Assembly (NCBI GenBank): GCA_004195035.1
Contig: SGBD01000002.1
Coordinates: 186,001-250,000 of the forward strand
Reading direction: 5' to 3'
Source of the DNA: Candidatus Acidulodesulfobacterium ferriphilum
GTDB taxonomy: Bacteria; SZUA-79; Acidulodesulfobacterales; Acidulodesulfobacteraceae
Length of the DNA: 64,000 nucleotides
The notes below the pieces were generated by a model. It ran no database searches. It was given only the letters and a program-made list of their open reading frames with translations, and was not told the DNA's origin. Positions 25,606 through 35,266 of this stretch are shown piece by piece. The position numbers and the translations under genes are program-made. The stretch's first letter is position 1, and the number at the start of each line of letters is the position of its first letter.

Positions 25606-26859
25606 TTACTTATTCTTTTCCAGTTTCCCATTATCGGTACTTTTTCCGAGATTAAACGCCTCATGCAATATTCTCGTGGCAAGCTCGGCATATTTTGCAT
25701 CGATAATACACGATATTTTAATTTCCGATGTTGAAATCATCATTATATTAATATTTTCCTTAGATAAAACCGAAAACATCGTTGAAGCCGTCCCGTAATG
25801 GTTTTTCATGCCGACCCCTATAACCGATATTTTGGCAATTTTGTCATCGCTGATAACTTCCTCTGCGTTAAGCTCTTTTGCAACCCTGTTTGTTATATCT
25901 ATTGCATTTTTTAAATCCTTCTTTGAAACAGTAAATGTTAAATCCGTCAGTCCGTGAACGGATATATTTTGAATAATCATATCGACCACTATATTTGCGT
26001 CCGATATTTTCGAAAAAATCTTTGCGGCAATACCGGGCTTATCGGGAATACCCCTTATAGATATTTTTGCTTCATCTTTGTCGCACGCGACGCTCGACAC
26101 CTGCAATTCTTCCATATTTTCCTCGTCTCCCAAAAATTTGATTTGCGTTCCGGGCCCCTCCGCAAATGTTGATTTTACGAATAGATTTACTTTATATTTC
26201 ATTGCAAATTCGACGGACCTGATCTGCAATACTTTTGCCCCCAGACTTGACATTTCTATCATTTCATCGAAATAAACCACATCTAATCTTCTGGCATCCG
26301 GAACAACCTGCGGATCGGCAGTATAAACGCCGTCAACATCGGTATATATATCGCATCTGTCGGCTTTAATTGCGGCGGCCACGGCAACGGCCGTGGTATC
26401 CGAACCGCCCCTTCCTAAAGTAGTAATAAATCCGTTCGAATCTATTCCCTGAAAGCCTGCAATAACGACAATTTTACCGCTTTTAAGTCCCGTCCGTATA
26501 TTATGGTCGTCGATAGCGGATATTCTTGCCTTTCCGTGAGATTCATCAGTCGTTATCCTTACCTGATGGCCAAGAAGAGGAACGGCGTCATAACCCTCGT
26601 TCCTCAAGGCGATAGAAAGCAGCCCCGAACTCACCTGTTCCCCGCTCGATATAATCATGTCCGTTTCTATATCATCGTATTTTCCGCCCATTTTCATTGC
26701 TAAATCCAAAAGTCTGTTGGTTTCGCCGCTCATAGCGCTGACCACGACAACCACATCGTTGTTATTTTGTTTTTCCTTTATCACCCGCCCGGCAACCTGT
26801 TTTATCCTGTCTATGCTGCCCATCGATGTCCCGCCGAATTTTTGAACGATTAAAGCCAT
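25606..26859 (-). CDS. lysC: Aspartate kinase
   Basis: The 417-residue enzyme has VQKFGGTSMG at the start, the kinase domain with TLGRGGSDTTAVAVA and CDIYTDVDGVYTADP, then two ACT domains (about 265-400) that bind lysine or threonine. It phosphorylates aspartate for Lys, Thr, Met and Ile synthesis, which suits its place just upstream of cimA. It lies 4 bp after lpdA. Confidence 0.95.
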   Translation of the reverse strand: MALIVQKFGGTSMGSIDRIKQVAGRVIKEKQNNNDVVVVVSAMSGETNRLLDLAMKMGGKYDDIETDMIISSGEQVSSGLLSIALRNEGYDAVPLLGHQVRITTDESHGKARISAIDDHNIRTGLKSGKIVVIAGFQGIDSNGFITTLGRGGSDTTAVAVAAAIKADRCDIYTDVDGVYTADPQVVPDARRLDVVYFDEMIEMSSLGAKVLQIRSVEFAMKYKVNLFVKSTFAEGPGTQIKFLGDEENMEELQVSSVACDKDEAKISIRGIPDKPGIAAKIFSKISDANIVVDMIIQNISVHGLTDLTFTVSKKDLKNAIDITNRVAKELNAEEVISDDKIAKISVIGVGMKNHYGTASTMFSVLSKENINIMMISTSEIKISCIIDAKYAELATRILHEAFNLGKSTDNGKLEKNK

Positions 26860-26863
26860 AAAT

Positions 26864-28303
26864 TTATAACTCCCTGCTTTTCTTTGCCGTTCTCGGATTA
26901 ACCTTATGTATCGCCTCGCCTATGGAATCCAACGCGGACTCCGGAACAATTTCTGAAAGCGTCGGATGAGAGTGAATAGTTGATTCTATGTCAAAAACCG
27001 TTCCGCCAAAATGCATATATGACGCAATTTCCGCGATCAGCTCCGGAATATCCGCTCCGCTTCCCGTCGCGCCTAAAATCCTTTTGGATTTCTCTTCCAC
27101 TATAACCTTTAAAAAACCTTCGCTTTCTTCCATAGCCAGCGCCATCCCGTTTGCCGCGTACGAAAAACGGCCGACATTATAATCTATACCTTCCAGCCCC
27201 TTATCTCCTTCTTTTAGTCCAACCGTCCCGATAGGCGGATTTGTATATATCGACCACGGCAGTACCGAATAGTTTTTTTCTTTAACGATACCCGCGATAT
27301 TATCCGCCGCTATAATCCCGTCATAAGAGGCTTTATGGGCCAGCATCGGCCCGTCTATTATATCGCCGCAGGCGTAAATCCCCTTTACGGCGGTTTCGTT
27401 ATGGCTGTCAACCTCTATTTTCCCTCTTTTATCCATTTTGACGGCTAACTTTTCCAGCCCCAATCCATCGGTATTTAGTTTTCTTCCGATAGAGACTAAA
27501 ACTTTATCCGCCGTAAATTTCTCTCCGCTTTTCAAATAAACCGCCGCCCCTTTGTTTTCCTCGATAGGTTCGATACTTCCAACCTCCACGGATGTCATAA
27601 TATCAATATTGCGGGATTTAAAGTTTTTTTGAACAAATTTAGAAATATCTTTGTCTTCGGTAGACAAGATGGACGGTAAAAGTTCTATCATTTTAATACC
27701 TGCGCCGAACTCGCTAAAAATATTGGCAAATTCGCAGCCGATAACCCCCGCCCCGATTATAATCAAAGACTCCGGTATCTCCCTAATCGCGAGAATCTCG
27801 TCCGATGTCATTATATTTTTATGGTCTATATTAAAAGACGGAATCATAAGCGGAGACGAACCTGTAGATATAATAACATTATTTGCGTATATTTCGGTTT
27901 TTAATCCGTCTTCGGATGTTGAAGTTAATACAAAACCTGAATTATCGTTATTTTTACCGGTAATTTTTCCCGTACCGTTAAAAACCCTGACATTTCTTGC
28001 CTTTAAAAGTTTTTCGACTCCTCCGACTAAGGTTGAAACAACCTTTTCTTTATAATCTATTATATCATTATAATTAACGCTAAATCCATCCACCGAAAAT
28101 CCGTATTCGGGGTTTTTTAACTTGCTTAAATACTTTGCTTTCGAATATATCGCCTTTGTAGGAATGCATCCCCTGTTAAGACATGTACCGCCAAATTTTT
28201 CCTTTTCTATAATGGCGGCAGACAGCCCGTTAATGGCGCATTTTAAAGCGCTTACATATCCGGCCGGCCCTCCGCCGACGATACAGACATCAAAATTATC
28301 CAA
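26864..28303 (-). CDS. lpdA: Dihydrolipoamide dehydrogenase
   Basis: The 479-residue flavoprotein has an N-terminal FAD site (CIVGGGPAGYVSALKCA), the redox-active disulfide GGTCLNRGCIPTK, a NAD site (IIGAGVIGCEFANIFSEFGA), the second FAD motif GIYACGDIIDG, and the C-terminal HSHPTLSE interface with catalytic His. It starts at TTG 28303, behind GGAGGAG. It reoxidises dihydrolipoyl groups. No 2-oxoacid dehydrogenase is nearby, so it could also serve the lipoate-binding proteins at 45-46 kb, which is inference. Confidence 0.95.
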   Translation of the reverse strand: MDNFDVCIVGGGPAGYVSALKCAINGLSAAIIEKEKFGGTCLNRGCIPTKAIYSKAKYLSKLKNPEYGFSVDGFSVNYNDIIDYKEKVVSTLVGGVEKLLKARNVRVFNGTGKITGKNNDNSGFVLTSTSEDGLKTEIYANNVIISTGSSPLMIPSFNIDHKNIMTSDEILAIREIPESLIIIGAGVIGCEFANIFSEFGAGIKMIELLPSILSTEDKDISKFVQKNFKSRNIDIMTSVEVGSIEPIEENKGAAVYLKSGEKFTADKVLVSIGRKLNTDGLGLEKLAVKMDKRGKIEVDSHNETAVKGIYACGDIIDGPMLAHKASYDGIIAADNIAGIVKEKNYSVLPWSIYTNPPIGTVGLKEGDKGLEGIDYNVGRFSYAANGMALAMEESEGFLKVIVEEKSKRILGATGSGADIPELIAEIASYMHFGGTVFDIESTIHSHPTLSEIVPESALDSIGEAIHKVNPRTAKKSREL

Positions 28304-28363
28304 CCGATACTCCTCCGATATAAAATGCTCTTTAATTATATTTATATTTTTTTATTATATTTT

Positions 28364-28822
28364 TTATAAAATTTTTTCTATTTTTATACGCCTTTTGTTT
28401 TTTCCTTCCCCTTCTTTTTCTGCCGCGATATTTACCTCATAATAATTGCCTTCTATATATTTTTTATAGTCTATATGGATATTATTCGCCCATTCGGCTA
28501 TAGTTATTATCCCGCTCGCCAGAGAATCAAAAAAACCGCAATCTTCCAATTCATCCTGCCGTTTTAGGCGGTAAAAATCAAAATGATTGACGGTAACATT
28601 ACAGTTATAACTATTCATAATAGTATATGTGGGGCTTAAAATATGACCTCCGCCCCTTTTTTTATCCGTACAAAAAAAATCCACTATACCGGATGTAAAT
28701 TTTGTTTTTCCGGCGCCAAGAGGTCCTATTAACGATACAAAATCAAACGGTTTTAAATTCCCGGCAAATTCTTTAGCTATCATTTTAGTTTTTTGCGGTG
28801 AATTTGATTTAAATTCCTGCAC
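28364..28822 (-). CDS. tsaE: tRNA threonylcarbamoyladenosine biosynthesis protein TsaE
   Basis: The 152-residue ATPase has Walker A LIGPLGAGKTKF, SPTYTIMNSY, HFDFYRLKRQDELEDCGF and IITIAEWANN, all TsaE markers. It works with TsaD and TsaB to make t6A37 in ANN-decoding tRNAs. It starts at a GTG only 2 bp after the CBS gene, so translation is probably coupled. Confidence 0.93.
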   Translation of the reverse strand: MQEFKSNSPQKTKMIAKEFAGNLKPFDFVSLIGPLGAGKTKFTSGIVDFFCTDKKRGGGHILSPTYTIMNSYNCNVTVNHFDFYRLKRQDELEDCGFFDSLASGIITIAEWANNIHIDYKKYIEGNYYEVNIAAEKEGEGKNKRRIKIEKIL

Positions 28823-28824
28823 TT

Positions 28825-29292
28825 TTATTGTTTCTCTTTTTTGGAAGACATCGATTTAATAATATCATACCTTGAGACAATGCCTGTAATCTCCATGCCG
28901 TTATTTACCACTGGAATGGAATAAAACTTTTTATCGGCCATTACCGTTGCAATATTAAATATATCTTCATCTTCTTTTACGAAAAATACATTTTTATTCA
29001 TTATATCCTTTATCTTTGTTGCGGTTATTTTCTGCACATCATCTTTGAAATGTTTTGAACTTCCCAAATAAAAAATGCTGTCGAAAATTGTAAAAACCGT
29101 GGGTATGTGAAGATTAGTATCCTGATATACAAGATCGGTTTCCGATACTATTCCCGTCAATTTTTTATTCTCGTTAACCACGGGAATCGCGTTTATTTTA
29201 TATTCTAAAAATATATCGGCCGCCTTTTTTATTTCGTCTTCTTCGCCCACAACAACAACATTTTTCGTCATTATGTCTTTTGCCTTAAGCAT
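28825..29292 (-). CDS. Tandem CBS-domain protein
   Basis: The 155-residue protein consists of two CBS domains (about 5-75 and 85-150), each with the DIMxKNV start and a GIVSxxD end. Such proteins bind adenine nucleotides and usually regulate other proteins. The partner is unknown. It sits in the run nnr-CBS-tsaE. Confidence 0.9.
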   Translation of the reverse strand: MLKAKDIMTKNVVVVGEEDEIKKAADIFLEYKINAIPVVNENKKLTGIVSETDLVYQDTNLHIPTVFTIFDSIFYLGSSKHFKDDVQKITATKIKDIMNKNVFFVKEDEDIFNIATVMADKKFYSIPVVNNGMEITGIVSRYDIIKSMSSKKEKQ

Positions 29293-29331
29293 GGTTACTC
29301 CCCTTATTAATTTTTTTAATTATTATTAAAA

Positions 29332-30927
29332 TCAAAGACTCCTTAATTTTTTCACCGCATAAGGAATATTACCGGCAATTTCTGCGGCTCCAACCCCGAA
29401 ATCGCCGTATCTTAAGCTTAAATCTCTCGCTGAATAGACAATCAAATAAGAGGCGGCTCTCATCGCATTATATAAAGGTATTCCCTGACAGGCGAAAGAA
29501 CCTGCAAGACCGCTTAAAACATCGCCGCTTCCGCCGCTCGCCATAACTGAAGAATGTTTAACCTGCACGCTCGCATCTATGCCGTTTTTATCGAAAATAT
29601 ACATGCTCGAACCCTTAAGAATTAAATATACCCCGAACTCCTTTGCGAAATCTAATCCAACTTTCAGTGGATTCTTTGCTATAATTTCCCGGCTTATTCC
29701 CGTCAGCCTTTCCATTTCTTTAAAATGCGGGGTCAGTACGATATCGTTTTTACCCTTAATATCCTTTAAAAGTCCTAAATCTTCCGATAAAATGTTTAGA
29801 GCATCCGCGTCAAGAAGCGCAGGAACCTTTATAGCGGTTAAAAGCCTGTGTAAAAACAGTTTTGTTTCCGCGTTTAAACCGATACCTGGACCGATTACGA
29901 CTGCTGTTTTACCTTTTAACGCATTGTCTATTATATCTTCGGCGCTCTTTTCGGTAAAAAATCCTTCGCCGCCGTCAAAAGCCGGATATGTCATAATCTC
30001 CGTAGTTTTTATTTCCATAATGTCGTTTAATGCAGACGGAATCGCCGCCGTTACAAGACCTGCTCCCCCCTTAAACCCCGATAAAGACGCCATATATGCC
30101 GCCCCACTTTTTCCGTAACTTCCCGCAACGACAAGCAAATGACCATAGTTAAATTTTGTAGCGGCAGGATTTCTCTCGGGCAGATAAGATAAAATATCCT
30201 TCCCCGATAATATTTCAAACCCGGAACAATATTCTTCGAGCAGTCTTTGGGGCTGGTTTATATCTATTAAAGTTATCTTTTCATCTAATAAAAGCTTTTC
30301 CCCTTCGTTGATATAAAAGCCGACCTTTAAGCCTCCAAAAGTAAAAACCTTTTTTATGTTGTTTTTTATAGCGGCGCCCATAAATTCTCCGCTGTCCGAG
30401 TTTAAGCCGCTAGGCACATCGATGCATATAATATCCGCGCCGCCTGCCGCACTTTTTTTATCTATTAAATCTATAATATCCTTAAAAAAGCCGTTTATTT
30501 CCCTGTTTAATCCAATGCCGAATATTGCGTCAACGACGATTTCCGCATCTCCAATAATACCGGATAATTTCGATAACTGCCTATTTTCCGAAATTTCTAT
30601 AATTTCGGCGCCCAAATTCGTTAAAATATCTAAGTTTGTTCCTGCTATCCCTTTATATAAATCTTTCTTTGCAAGAATTACAGTTTTTACATTAAACCCG
30701 CCGTTAAAAAAATAACGGGATAGAACCAATCCGTCCCCGCCGTTATTACCCTTGCCGCAAATAACGATTATCTTTGCCTTTTTTAAAAAATTTTCGCCGT
30801 ATAATTTTAATAGCTCCCTATAGCATCCGCTTCCAGCGTTTTCCATTAATATGTTTTCGGAATATCCAAAAGTTTCGCGGGCGCCTTCGTCTATTTTTTT
30901 TAAATTATCGGAAAAATACAGTTTCAT
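29332..30927 (-). CDS. nnr: Bifunctional NAD(P)HX epimerase/dehydratase
   Basis: The 531-residue protein has an N-terminal YjeF_N epimerase domain (about 1-215, with VICGKGNNGGDGLVLSRY). A C-terminal ADP-dependent kinase-fold dehydratase domain follows (about 240-530, with VVIGPGIGLN and ASGGSGDVLSGL). It repairs damaged, hydrated NADH and NADPH. The order glmM-pdxJ-acpS-nnr-tsaE is common in proteobacteria. Confidence 0.94.
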   Translation of the reverse strand: MKLYFSDNLKKIDEGARETFGYSENILMENAGSGCYRELLKLYGENFLKKAKIIVICGKGNNGGDGLVLSRYFFNGGFNVKTVILAKKDLYKGIAGTNLDILTNLGAEIIEISENRQLSKLSGIIGDAEIVVDAIFGIGLNREINGFFKDIIDLIDKKSAAGGADIICIDVPSGLNSDSGEFMGAAIKNNIKKVFTFGGLKVGFYINEGEKLLLDEKITLIDINQPQRLLEEYCSGFEILSGKDILSYLPERNPAATKFNYGHLLVVAGSYGKSGAAYMASLSGFKGGAGLVTAAIPSALNDIMEIKTTEIMTYPAFDGGEGFFTEKSAEDIIDNALKGKTAVVIGPGIGLNAETKLFLHRLLTAIKVPALLDADALNILSEDLGLLKDIKGKNDIVLTPHFKEMERLTGISREIIAKNPLKVGLDFAKEFGVYLILKGSSMYIFDKNGIDASVQVKHSSVMASGGSGDVLSGLAGSFACQGIPLYNAMRAASYLIVYSARDLSLRYGDFGVGAAEIAGNIPYAVKKLRSL

Positions 30928-30946
30928 TTTATGGCCTTTGACCTTT

Positions 30947-31348
30947 TTATAACATTTCTATTATCACAAAAGCGCAGGCAAACCCGTTTTCATGGGTTAT
31001 GCTTAAGTTTACGGCATCTAATCTTTTTTTAAACTTTCTATAAATTAAATCTCTAAGATTTTCGTCAACTTTAATATACGGCTTTCCGGTTTTCTCATTT
31101 AAAACCGATATTTTATTAAACGGTATAGAAAAAAGTCCGGCGCCGACCGCCTTTAAAAAAGCCTCCTTTGCCGCAAAAAACCCAGCCGCTTTTCTAATGC
31201 TTCTTCCTTCGTTTTTATTTTTTATTTCTCCTAATACTATAAGCTCTTCCTGAGAAAGCATCCTTTTAAAAAATCTTTCTTCCCGAAGGCAAAGTATTTT
31301 CTTTAATTTTTCTATCGAAACCAGATCGACCCCTATCCCTTCTATCAA
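30947..31348 (-). CDS. acpS: Holo-[acyl-carrier-protein] synthase
   Basis: The 133-residue enzyme transfers phosphopantetheine to acyl carrier protein. It shows GIGVDLVSIEKL at the start, FAAKEAFLKAVGAG and LSITHENGFACAFVI, the AcpS motifs including the metal-binding Asp and Glu. It starts at TTG 31348, 3 bp after the pdxJ stop. Confidence 0.94.
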   Translation of the reverse strand: MIEGIGVDLVSIEKLKKILCLREERFFKRMLSQEELIVLGEIKNKNEGRSIRKAAGFFAAKEAFLKAVGAGLFSIPFNKISVLNEKTGKPYIKVDENLRDLIYRKFKKRLDAVNLSITHENGFACAFVIIEML

Positions 31349-31351
31349 TTT

Positions 31352-32113
31352 TTAATCTCCATAGGTATTTTTTGATGCGGCGTCTTTTAATTTTGAAAAT
31401 TCGGCAGATTTTATTATTTTTAACATTTCTTTTACGGCGTCGCCGAGTCCGACAAACAATGAATGAGAAATAATGGAAAAACCGATATTGAATTCGAAAA
31501 TACCGTCAAGAAGGGCAACGCTATATATATTTTTATAATCCAGTCCGTGTCCCGCATTTACTTTTAGTTCAATTTTTGAAGCAAAATCTATAGCCGTTTT
31601 TATCCTCTCAAGCTCGGCCGATTTCTCTTTTAGCCTGATTTTATCCGCATAGCTTCCCGTGTGAATCTCGATAAAGTCGAATCCCCCTTTTTTGGAGGCC
31701 TCGACCTGCTTTAAATCGGGCTCTATAAAAGCCGATACCGTAATATTTTTAGACTTAAATTCTTTATTTATTTCCTCATATCTTTTTATATCGTTTAAAA
31801 CATTAAGACCGCCTTCGGTTGTAAGTTCCTGCCTTCTTTCAGGAACGAAGGTAACGCTTCCCGGCATAATTTCCAGAGCTATTTTTATTATATCGTCTTC
31901 CGCCGCCATTTCTAAATTAAGCTTTTTTGTTAATGAAGATATTAACCTTACATCCTCATCCTTTATATGCCTTCTATCCTCTCTCAAATGACAGGTTATA
32001 TTAAACGCGCCTGCTTCCAGCGCTACAAAAGCCGCATGTACGGGGGAGGGGAAAATCCCGCCCCGGGCATTTCTCAGTGTGGCTACATGATCGATATTAA
32101 CGCCAAGTTCCAT
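31352..32113 (-). CDS. pdxJ: Pyridoxine 5'-phosphate synthase
   Basis: The 253-residue TIM-barrel enzyme begins LGVNIDHVATLRNARGG and shows ITCHLREDRRHI, TFVPERRQELTTEGGL and NAGHGLDYKN. It performs the last ring-closing step of the DXP-dependent vitamin B6 route. A palindromic element (copy D) separates it from glmM upstream. Confidence 0.95.
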   Translation of the reverse strand: MELGVNIDHVATLRNARGGIFPSPVHAAFVALEAGAFNITCHLREDRRHIKDEDVRLISSLTKKLNLEMAAEDDIIKIALEIMPGSVTFVPERRQELTTEGGLNVLNDIKRYEEINKEFKSKNITVSAFIEPDLKQVEASKKGGFDFIEIHTGSYADKIRLKEKSAELERIKTAIDFASKIELKVNAGHGLDYKNIYSVALLDGIFEFNIGFSIISHSLFVGLGDAVKEMLKIIKSAEFSKLKDAASKNTYGD

Positions 32114-32172
32114 TAGTTAAATCCCGTTCTTTCCGTAATAAAAATTTTCCCCGGAGGTTTTGGGTTATACCA

Positions 32173-32330
32173 AAATCCCGATTTAGAAAAATATTTATAT
32201 ATTCCAATGCTAAGTAAATCTGGATTCCCGCTTTCGCGGGAATGACTTTGAGAGTATTTATCGTTTCACCCGTCGGGTGTCATTCCCGCGAAAGCGGGAA
32301 TCCAGAAAATAAATTTCTAAATCGGGATTT
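32173..32330. repeat. Palindromic element copy D, end type AAATCCCGATTTAGAAA
   Basis: The ends AAATCCCGATTTAGAAA and TTTCTAAATCGGGATTT flank a left arm of the copy B type (ATATTCCAATGCTAAGTAAA) and the two facing hairpins GGATTCCCGCTTTCGCGGGA and its partner. The right end stops 3 bp from the glmM stop codon (32334-32336). Confidence 0.85.
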
Positions 32331-32333
32331 GGG

Positions 32334-33704
32334 TTATATGCTATTATTGTTTTTAAAATACTTTTCTATTTCTTCCTTAATCTCAAGTCCGATTTTATTT
32401 ATCTCGTCATAATCTTCGCCCTCGACAAGAACCCTTAAATAGTTTTGAGTCCCTGAATATCTCACGAAAATTCTTCCTCTGTCTTTTAATATTTCCGTAA
32501 AATAAGCAATTTTTTCACTTACTTTTGGCAGTTCCGCTATGTCTTTTTTATACGGCACATCGATATTGAACAGGGTCTGGGGGTAAGGAACAAAAATCTT
32601 TCTTAATTGCGAAAGGGGCAATCCCGACTTTACCATAACGGCCAGAAGTTTTAAAGCGGATATTATGCCGTCTCCCGTGTTAATATCGTCTAAAAATATA
32701 ATATGTCCCGACTGCTCCCCGCCTAAATTATACCCGTTTTTAAGCATTTTTTCCATAATATACCTGTCTCCGACATCCGCATAAATGGTTTTAATCCCGT
32801 TCTTTTTTAACAACAGTTCAAGGGCTATGTTAGACATCGGGGTCGTGACAATCCCGTTGCTTTTCAATAAACCCTCTTCCTTCATATATAACGAACATAT
32901 AGCGAGAAATTCGTCTCCTAAAAGAATATCGCCGTTCTCGTCGCTAAAAATTACCCTGTCGCCGTCTCCGTCAAAAGCTATCCCTATATCCGCGCCGTTT
33001 TTTTTGACCAATGAGCTTAAATTTTGCGGATGCATAGAACCGCAATTTTCATTGATATTTAAACCGTCGGGATTAACGCTGTCCAATATTACCGATGCCC
33101 CCAGTTCCCCAAAAACCTCCGGCGCAGCCTTGTAGGTCGCTCCGTTAGCGCAATCTATAACCATTTTAAGTCCGCCTAAGGTTAAATTTTTTGGAAAGGA
33201 TAATTTGGCAAAAATGACATATCTGCCAATCGCATCATCTATTCTATGAGCTTTCCCTATATTTATTCCCGTGGGTCCAGCTTCCTCTAAGCCCTTCATG
33301 GATGAAAAAAACAACTCCTCTATTCTCTGCTCTATTTCATCGTCAAATTTACATCCGTTACTGTCAAAAAACTTAATGCCGTTATCATAAAATGGATTAT
33401 GAGATGCGGAAATAACTACGCCGGCATCGGCTCTCATACTTGAAGTTATAAAAGCAACCCCGGGGGTCGGCATCGGACCCACTAAATAAACATCTGACCC
33501 CATGGCGCAGATACCCGACGAAAGAGCGGTTTCCAGCATATAACCTGAAATTCTGGTATCTTTTCCTATAACTATTTTTAGTTTTTTTCCACGGGACTTT
33601 AAAACGCTGACTAAAGCCATTCCGAGCTTTAAAGCAACCTCGGATGTTAAAGGATGCCTGTTTGCCTGTCCGCGGACGCCGTCGGTACCAAATAATTTTC
33701 TCAT
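32334..33704 (-). CDS. glmM: Phosphoglucosamine mutase
   Basis: The product is 456 residues from the ATG at 33702-33704, chosen because AGGGA lies just upstream and the family starts MRKLFGTDGVRG. An ATG six codons earlier (33722) lacks a site. The phosphoserine loop VVISASHNPFYDNGIK, the metal loop AFDGDGDRVIF, GGEQSGHII and the phosphate loop RYSGTQN are present. It makes glucosamine 1-phosphate for cell-wall and LPS precursors. It follows cdaA and ybbR, the conserved c-di-AMP gene set. Confidence 0.95.
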   Translation of the reverse strand: MRKLFGTDGVRGQANRHPLTSEVALKLGMALVSVLKSRGKKLKIVIGKDTRISGYMLETALSSGICAMGSDVYLVGPMPTPGVAFITSSMRADAGVVISASHNPFYDNGIKFFDSNGCKFDDEIEQRIEELFFSSMKGLEEAGPTGINIGKAHRIDDAIGRYVIFAKLSFPKNLTLGGLKMVIDCANGATYKAAPEVFGELGASVILDSVNPDGLNINENCGSMHPQNLSSLVKKNGADIGIAFDGDGDRVIFSDENGDILLGDEFLAICSLYMKEEGLLKSNGIVTTPMSNIALELLLKKNGIKTIYADVGDRYIMEKMLKNGYNLGGEQSGHIIFLDDINTGDGIISALKLLAVMVKSGLPLSQLRKIFVPYPQTLFNIDVPYKKDIAELPKVSEKIAYFTEILKDRGRIFVRYSGTQNYLRVLVEGEDYDEINKIGLEIKEEIEKYFKNNNSI

Positions 33705-33746
33705 ACTTCCCTGCACCTTCATTTTCTTTACTATTATTTTATCAAT

Positions 33747-34403
33747 CTATTTTGACCTGACAATTGCAAGGCTGACATTGACCTTTTTATTATACAAAAT
33801 TTTTACCAATTTTGTAGGTTTTCTTAAGGAGACCATTAGCAATTCACCTTTTTTATAATGACTCAAATCTATACTCTTTGTGGTGATAACCGAAAGATGT
33901 CCGACTATATCTTTAGGACCTTTAACCTTAACATATTGAGGAAATACATTGATATTTTGTAAATAATAACCGGTTTGAAGCTTTCCCGTAGTTATCGGCA
34001 ATACCTTTACATACCTTATAACAACCCTGCTGATCATGACGGGTATTATCTTTGGATGTATGCTTATTACCCTTATACCTGAAGGAAGGTCTAAATAAGA
34101 CCCGCTTAACACAATGGTATTCTTTTTACTGAGAAGCGAGCTTCCATCAATTTTAAAAGCAATTTCTTTATTTAGTTTTCCCAGAGCAATTTTTGAACCG
34201 CGCAATTTAACATGAATATCGTTCGGCAATATATTGCTTATGGCGTAGCCCTTTGGAAGAGGATGAATAACTAATCCCGCGGTATAAATAACATCGTGTT
34301 TTTTGCCGCCGATTACATAAGCCCAGATAATAATGGCAATACATAAAGAAAGCAGCTTTAGCCAAAAATTTTTCTTAAATAAATTTTCTATATTTTTATT
34401 CAT
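33747..34403 (-). CDS. cdaR: YbbR-domain protein (CdaR-like)
   Basis: The 218-residue protein has one N-terminal membrane helix (about 14-30) and then YbbR-type repeats, with LRGSKIALGKLNKEIAFKID and PQYVKVKGPKDIVGHL. YbbR proteins sit beside the diadenylate cyclase and modulate it. It lies 23 bp after cdaA and is followed by glmM. Confidence 0.85.
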   Translation of the reverse strand: MNKNIENLFKKNFWLKLLSLCIAIIIWAYVIGGKKHDVIYTAGLVIHPLPKGYAISNILPNDIHVKLRGSKIALGKLNKEIAFKIDGSSLLSKKNTIVLSGSYLDLPSGIRVISIHPKIIPVMISRVVIRYVKVLPITTGKLQTGYYLQNINVFPQYVKVKGPKDIVGHLSVITTKSIDLSHYKKGELLMVSLRKPTKLVKILYNKKVNVSLAIVRSK

Positions 34404-34426
34404 TTTTTATTCATTGCCTGAAACTA

Positions 34427-35248
34427 TTATTTTTCGTCGGTCTTTCCGAATAAAAGTTCATAGATTGTTTTTATCAAAGGTTGTTTGCGCTCATGCTGAT
34501 AATTTAGATTTTTCAGAAGCAGATTTCTTAAATCATCGCTGTTTTTAATTTTTTCAACCTTTTTGGGCTGTATAACCACAATGTTCCCCGTTTCTTCCGA
34601 AATTACGATTGAAAGGGCATCGGTGAGTTCGGAAAGTCCAATTGCGGCCCTGTGTCTTGTGCCAAATTTTTTATTGATATCCTCATCGGTCGATAAAGGC
34701 AAATAACAGGAGGCTGCCGCTATTTTTCCTTTTTGAATAATAACTGCGCCGTCATGAAGCGGTGACGGAGGTGTAAAAATGCTTATTAAAAGCTCTTTTG
34801 AAACAATAGAATCAAGTTTAGTTCCTATTTTCAAATAGTCGCCCAGAAAAACATTTCTTTCGAAAACTATAATTGCACCGATTCTTTTTGAGGCTAATTC
34901 GAAAACGGCTTTTGAAGTTTCCTCTATAAGACCGACCCTTTCTAATTTATTTTGCGCAACGGCAAACGGGTTTTTCCCGACCTCGATTAGACCCCTTCTT
35001 ATCTCGTTTCTAAAAAGGACGATAATTACTATAATAATCGAACTTAAAAAATTCCCGAATATGTACTCGGTAGTATAAAGTTTAAGACCTACGGCAATCA
35101 AAAATACCGCAAAAATTATTATAAGCCCTACTAGTACATGGAACGCGCCCGTCCCTTTAATAAGTATTATTGCCCTATAAATAATAAAGGCGACGATTAT
35201 TATATCTAAAACATCTCGCCATCCAAAGCTTTGTAAAAGGGAAATCAT
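34427..35248 (-). CDS. cdaA: Diadenylate cyclase CdaA
   Basis: The 273-residue protein has three N-terminal membrane helices (about 12-75) and a DisA_N/DAC domain with the catalytic LHDGAVIIQKGKI and FGTRHRAAIGLSE motifs. It converts two ATP to cyclic-di-AMP. The cdaA-ybbR-glmM order is classic. Together with the GGDEF gene it shows two cyclic-dinucleotide systems in this window. Confidence 0.93.
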   Translation of the reverse strand: MISLLQSFGWRDVLDIIIVAFIIYRAIILIKGTGAFHVLVGLIIIFAVFLIAVGLKLYTTEYIFGNFLSSIIIVIIVLFRNEIRRGLIEVGKNPFAVAQNKLERVGLIEETSKAVFELASKRIGAIIVFERNVFLGDYLKIGTKLDSIVSKELLISIFTPPSPLHDGAVIIQKGKIAAASCYLPLSTDEDINKKFGTRHRAAIGLSELTDALSIVISEETGNIVVIQPKKVEKIKNSDDLRNLLLKNLNYQHERKQPLIKTIYELLFGKTDEK

Positions 35249-35266
35249 TTTTTATTTTTTTATTTT

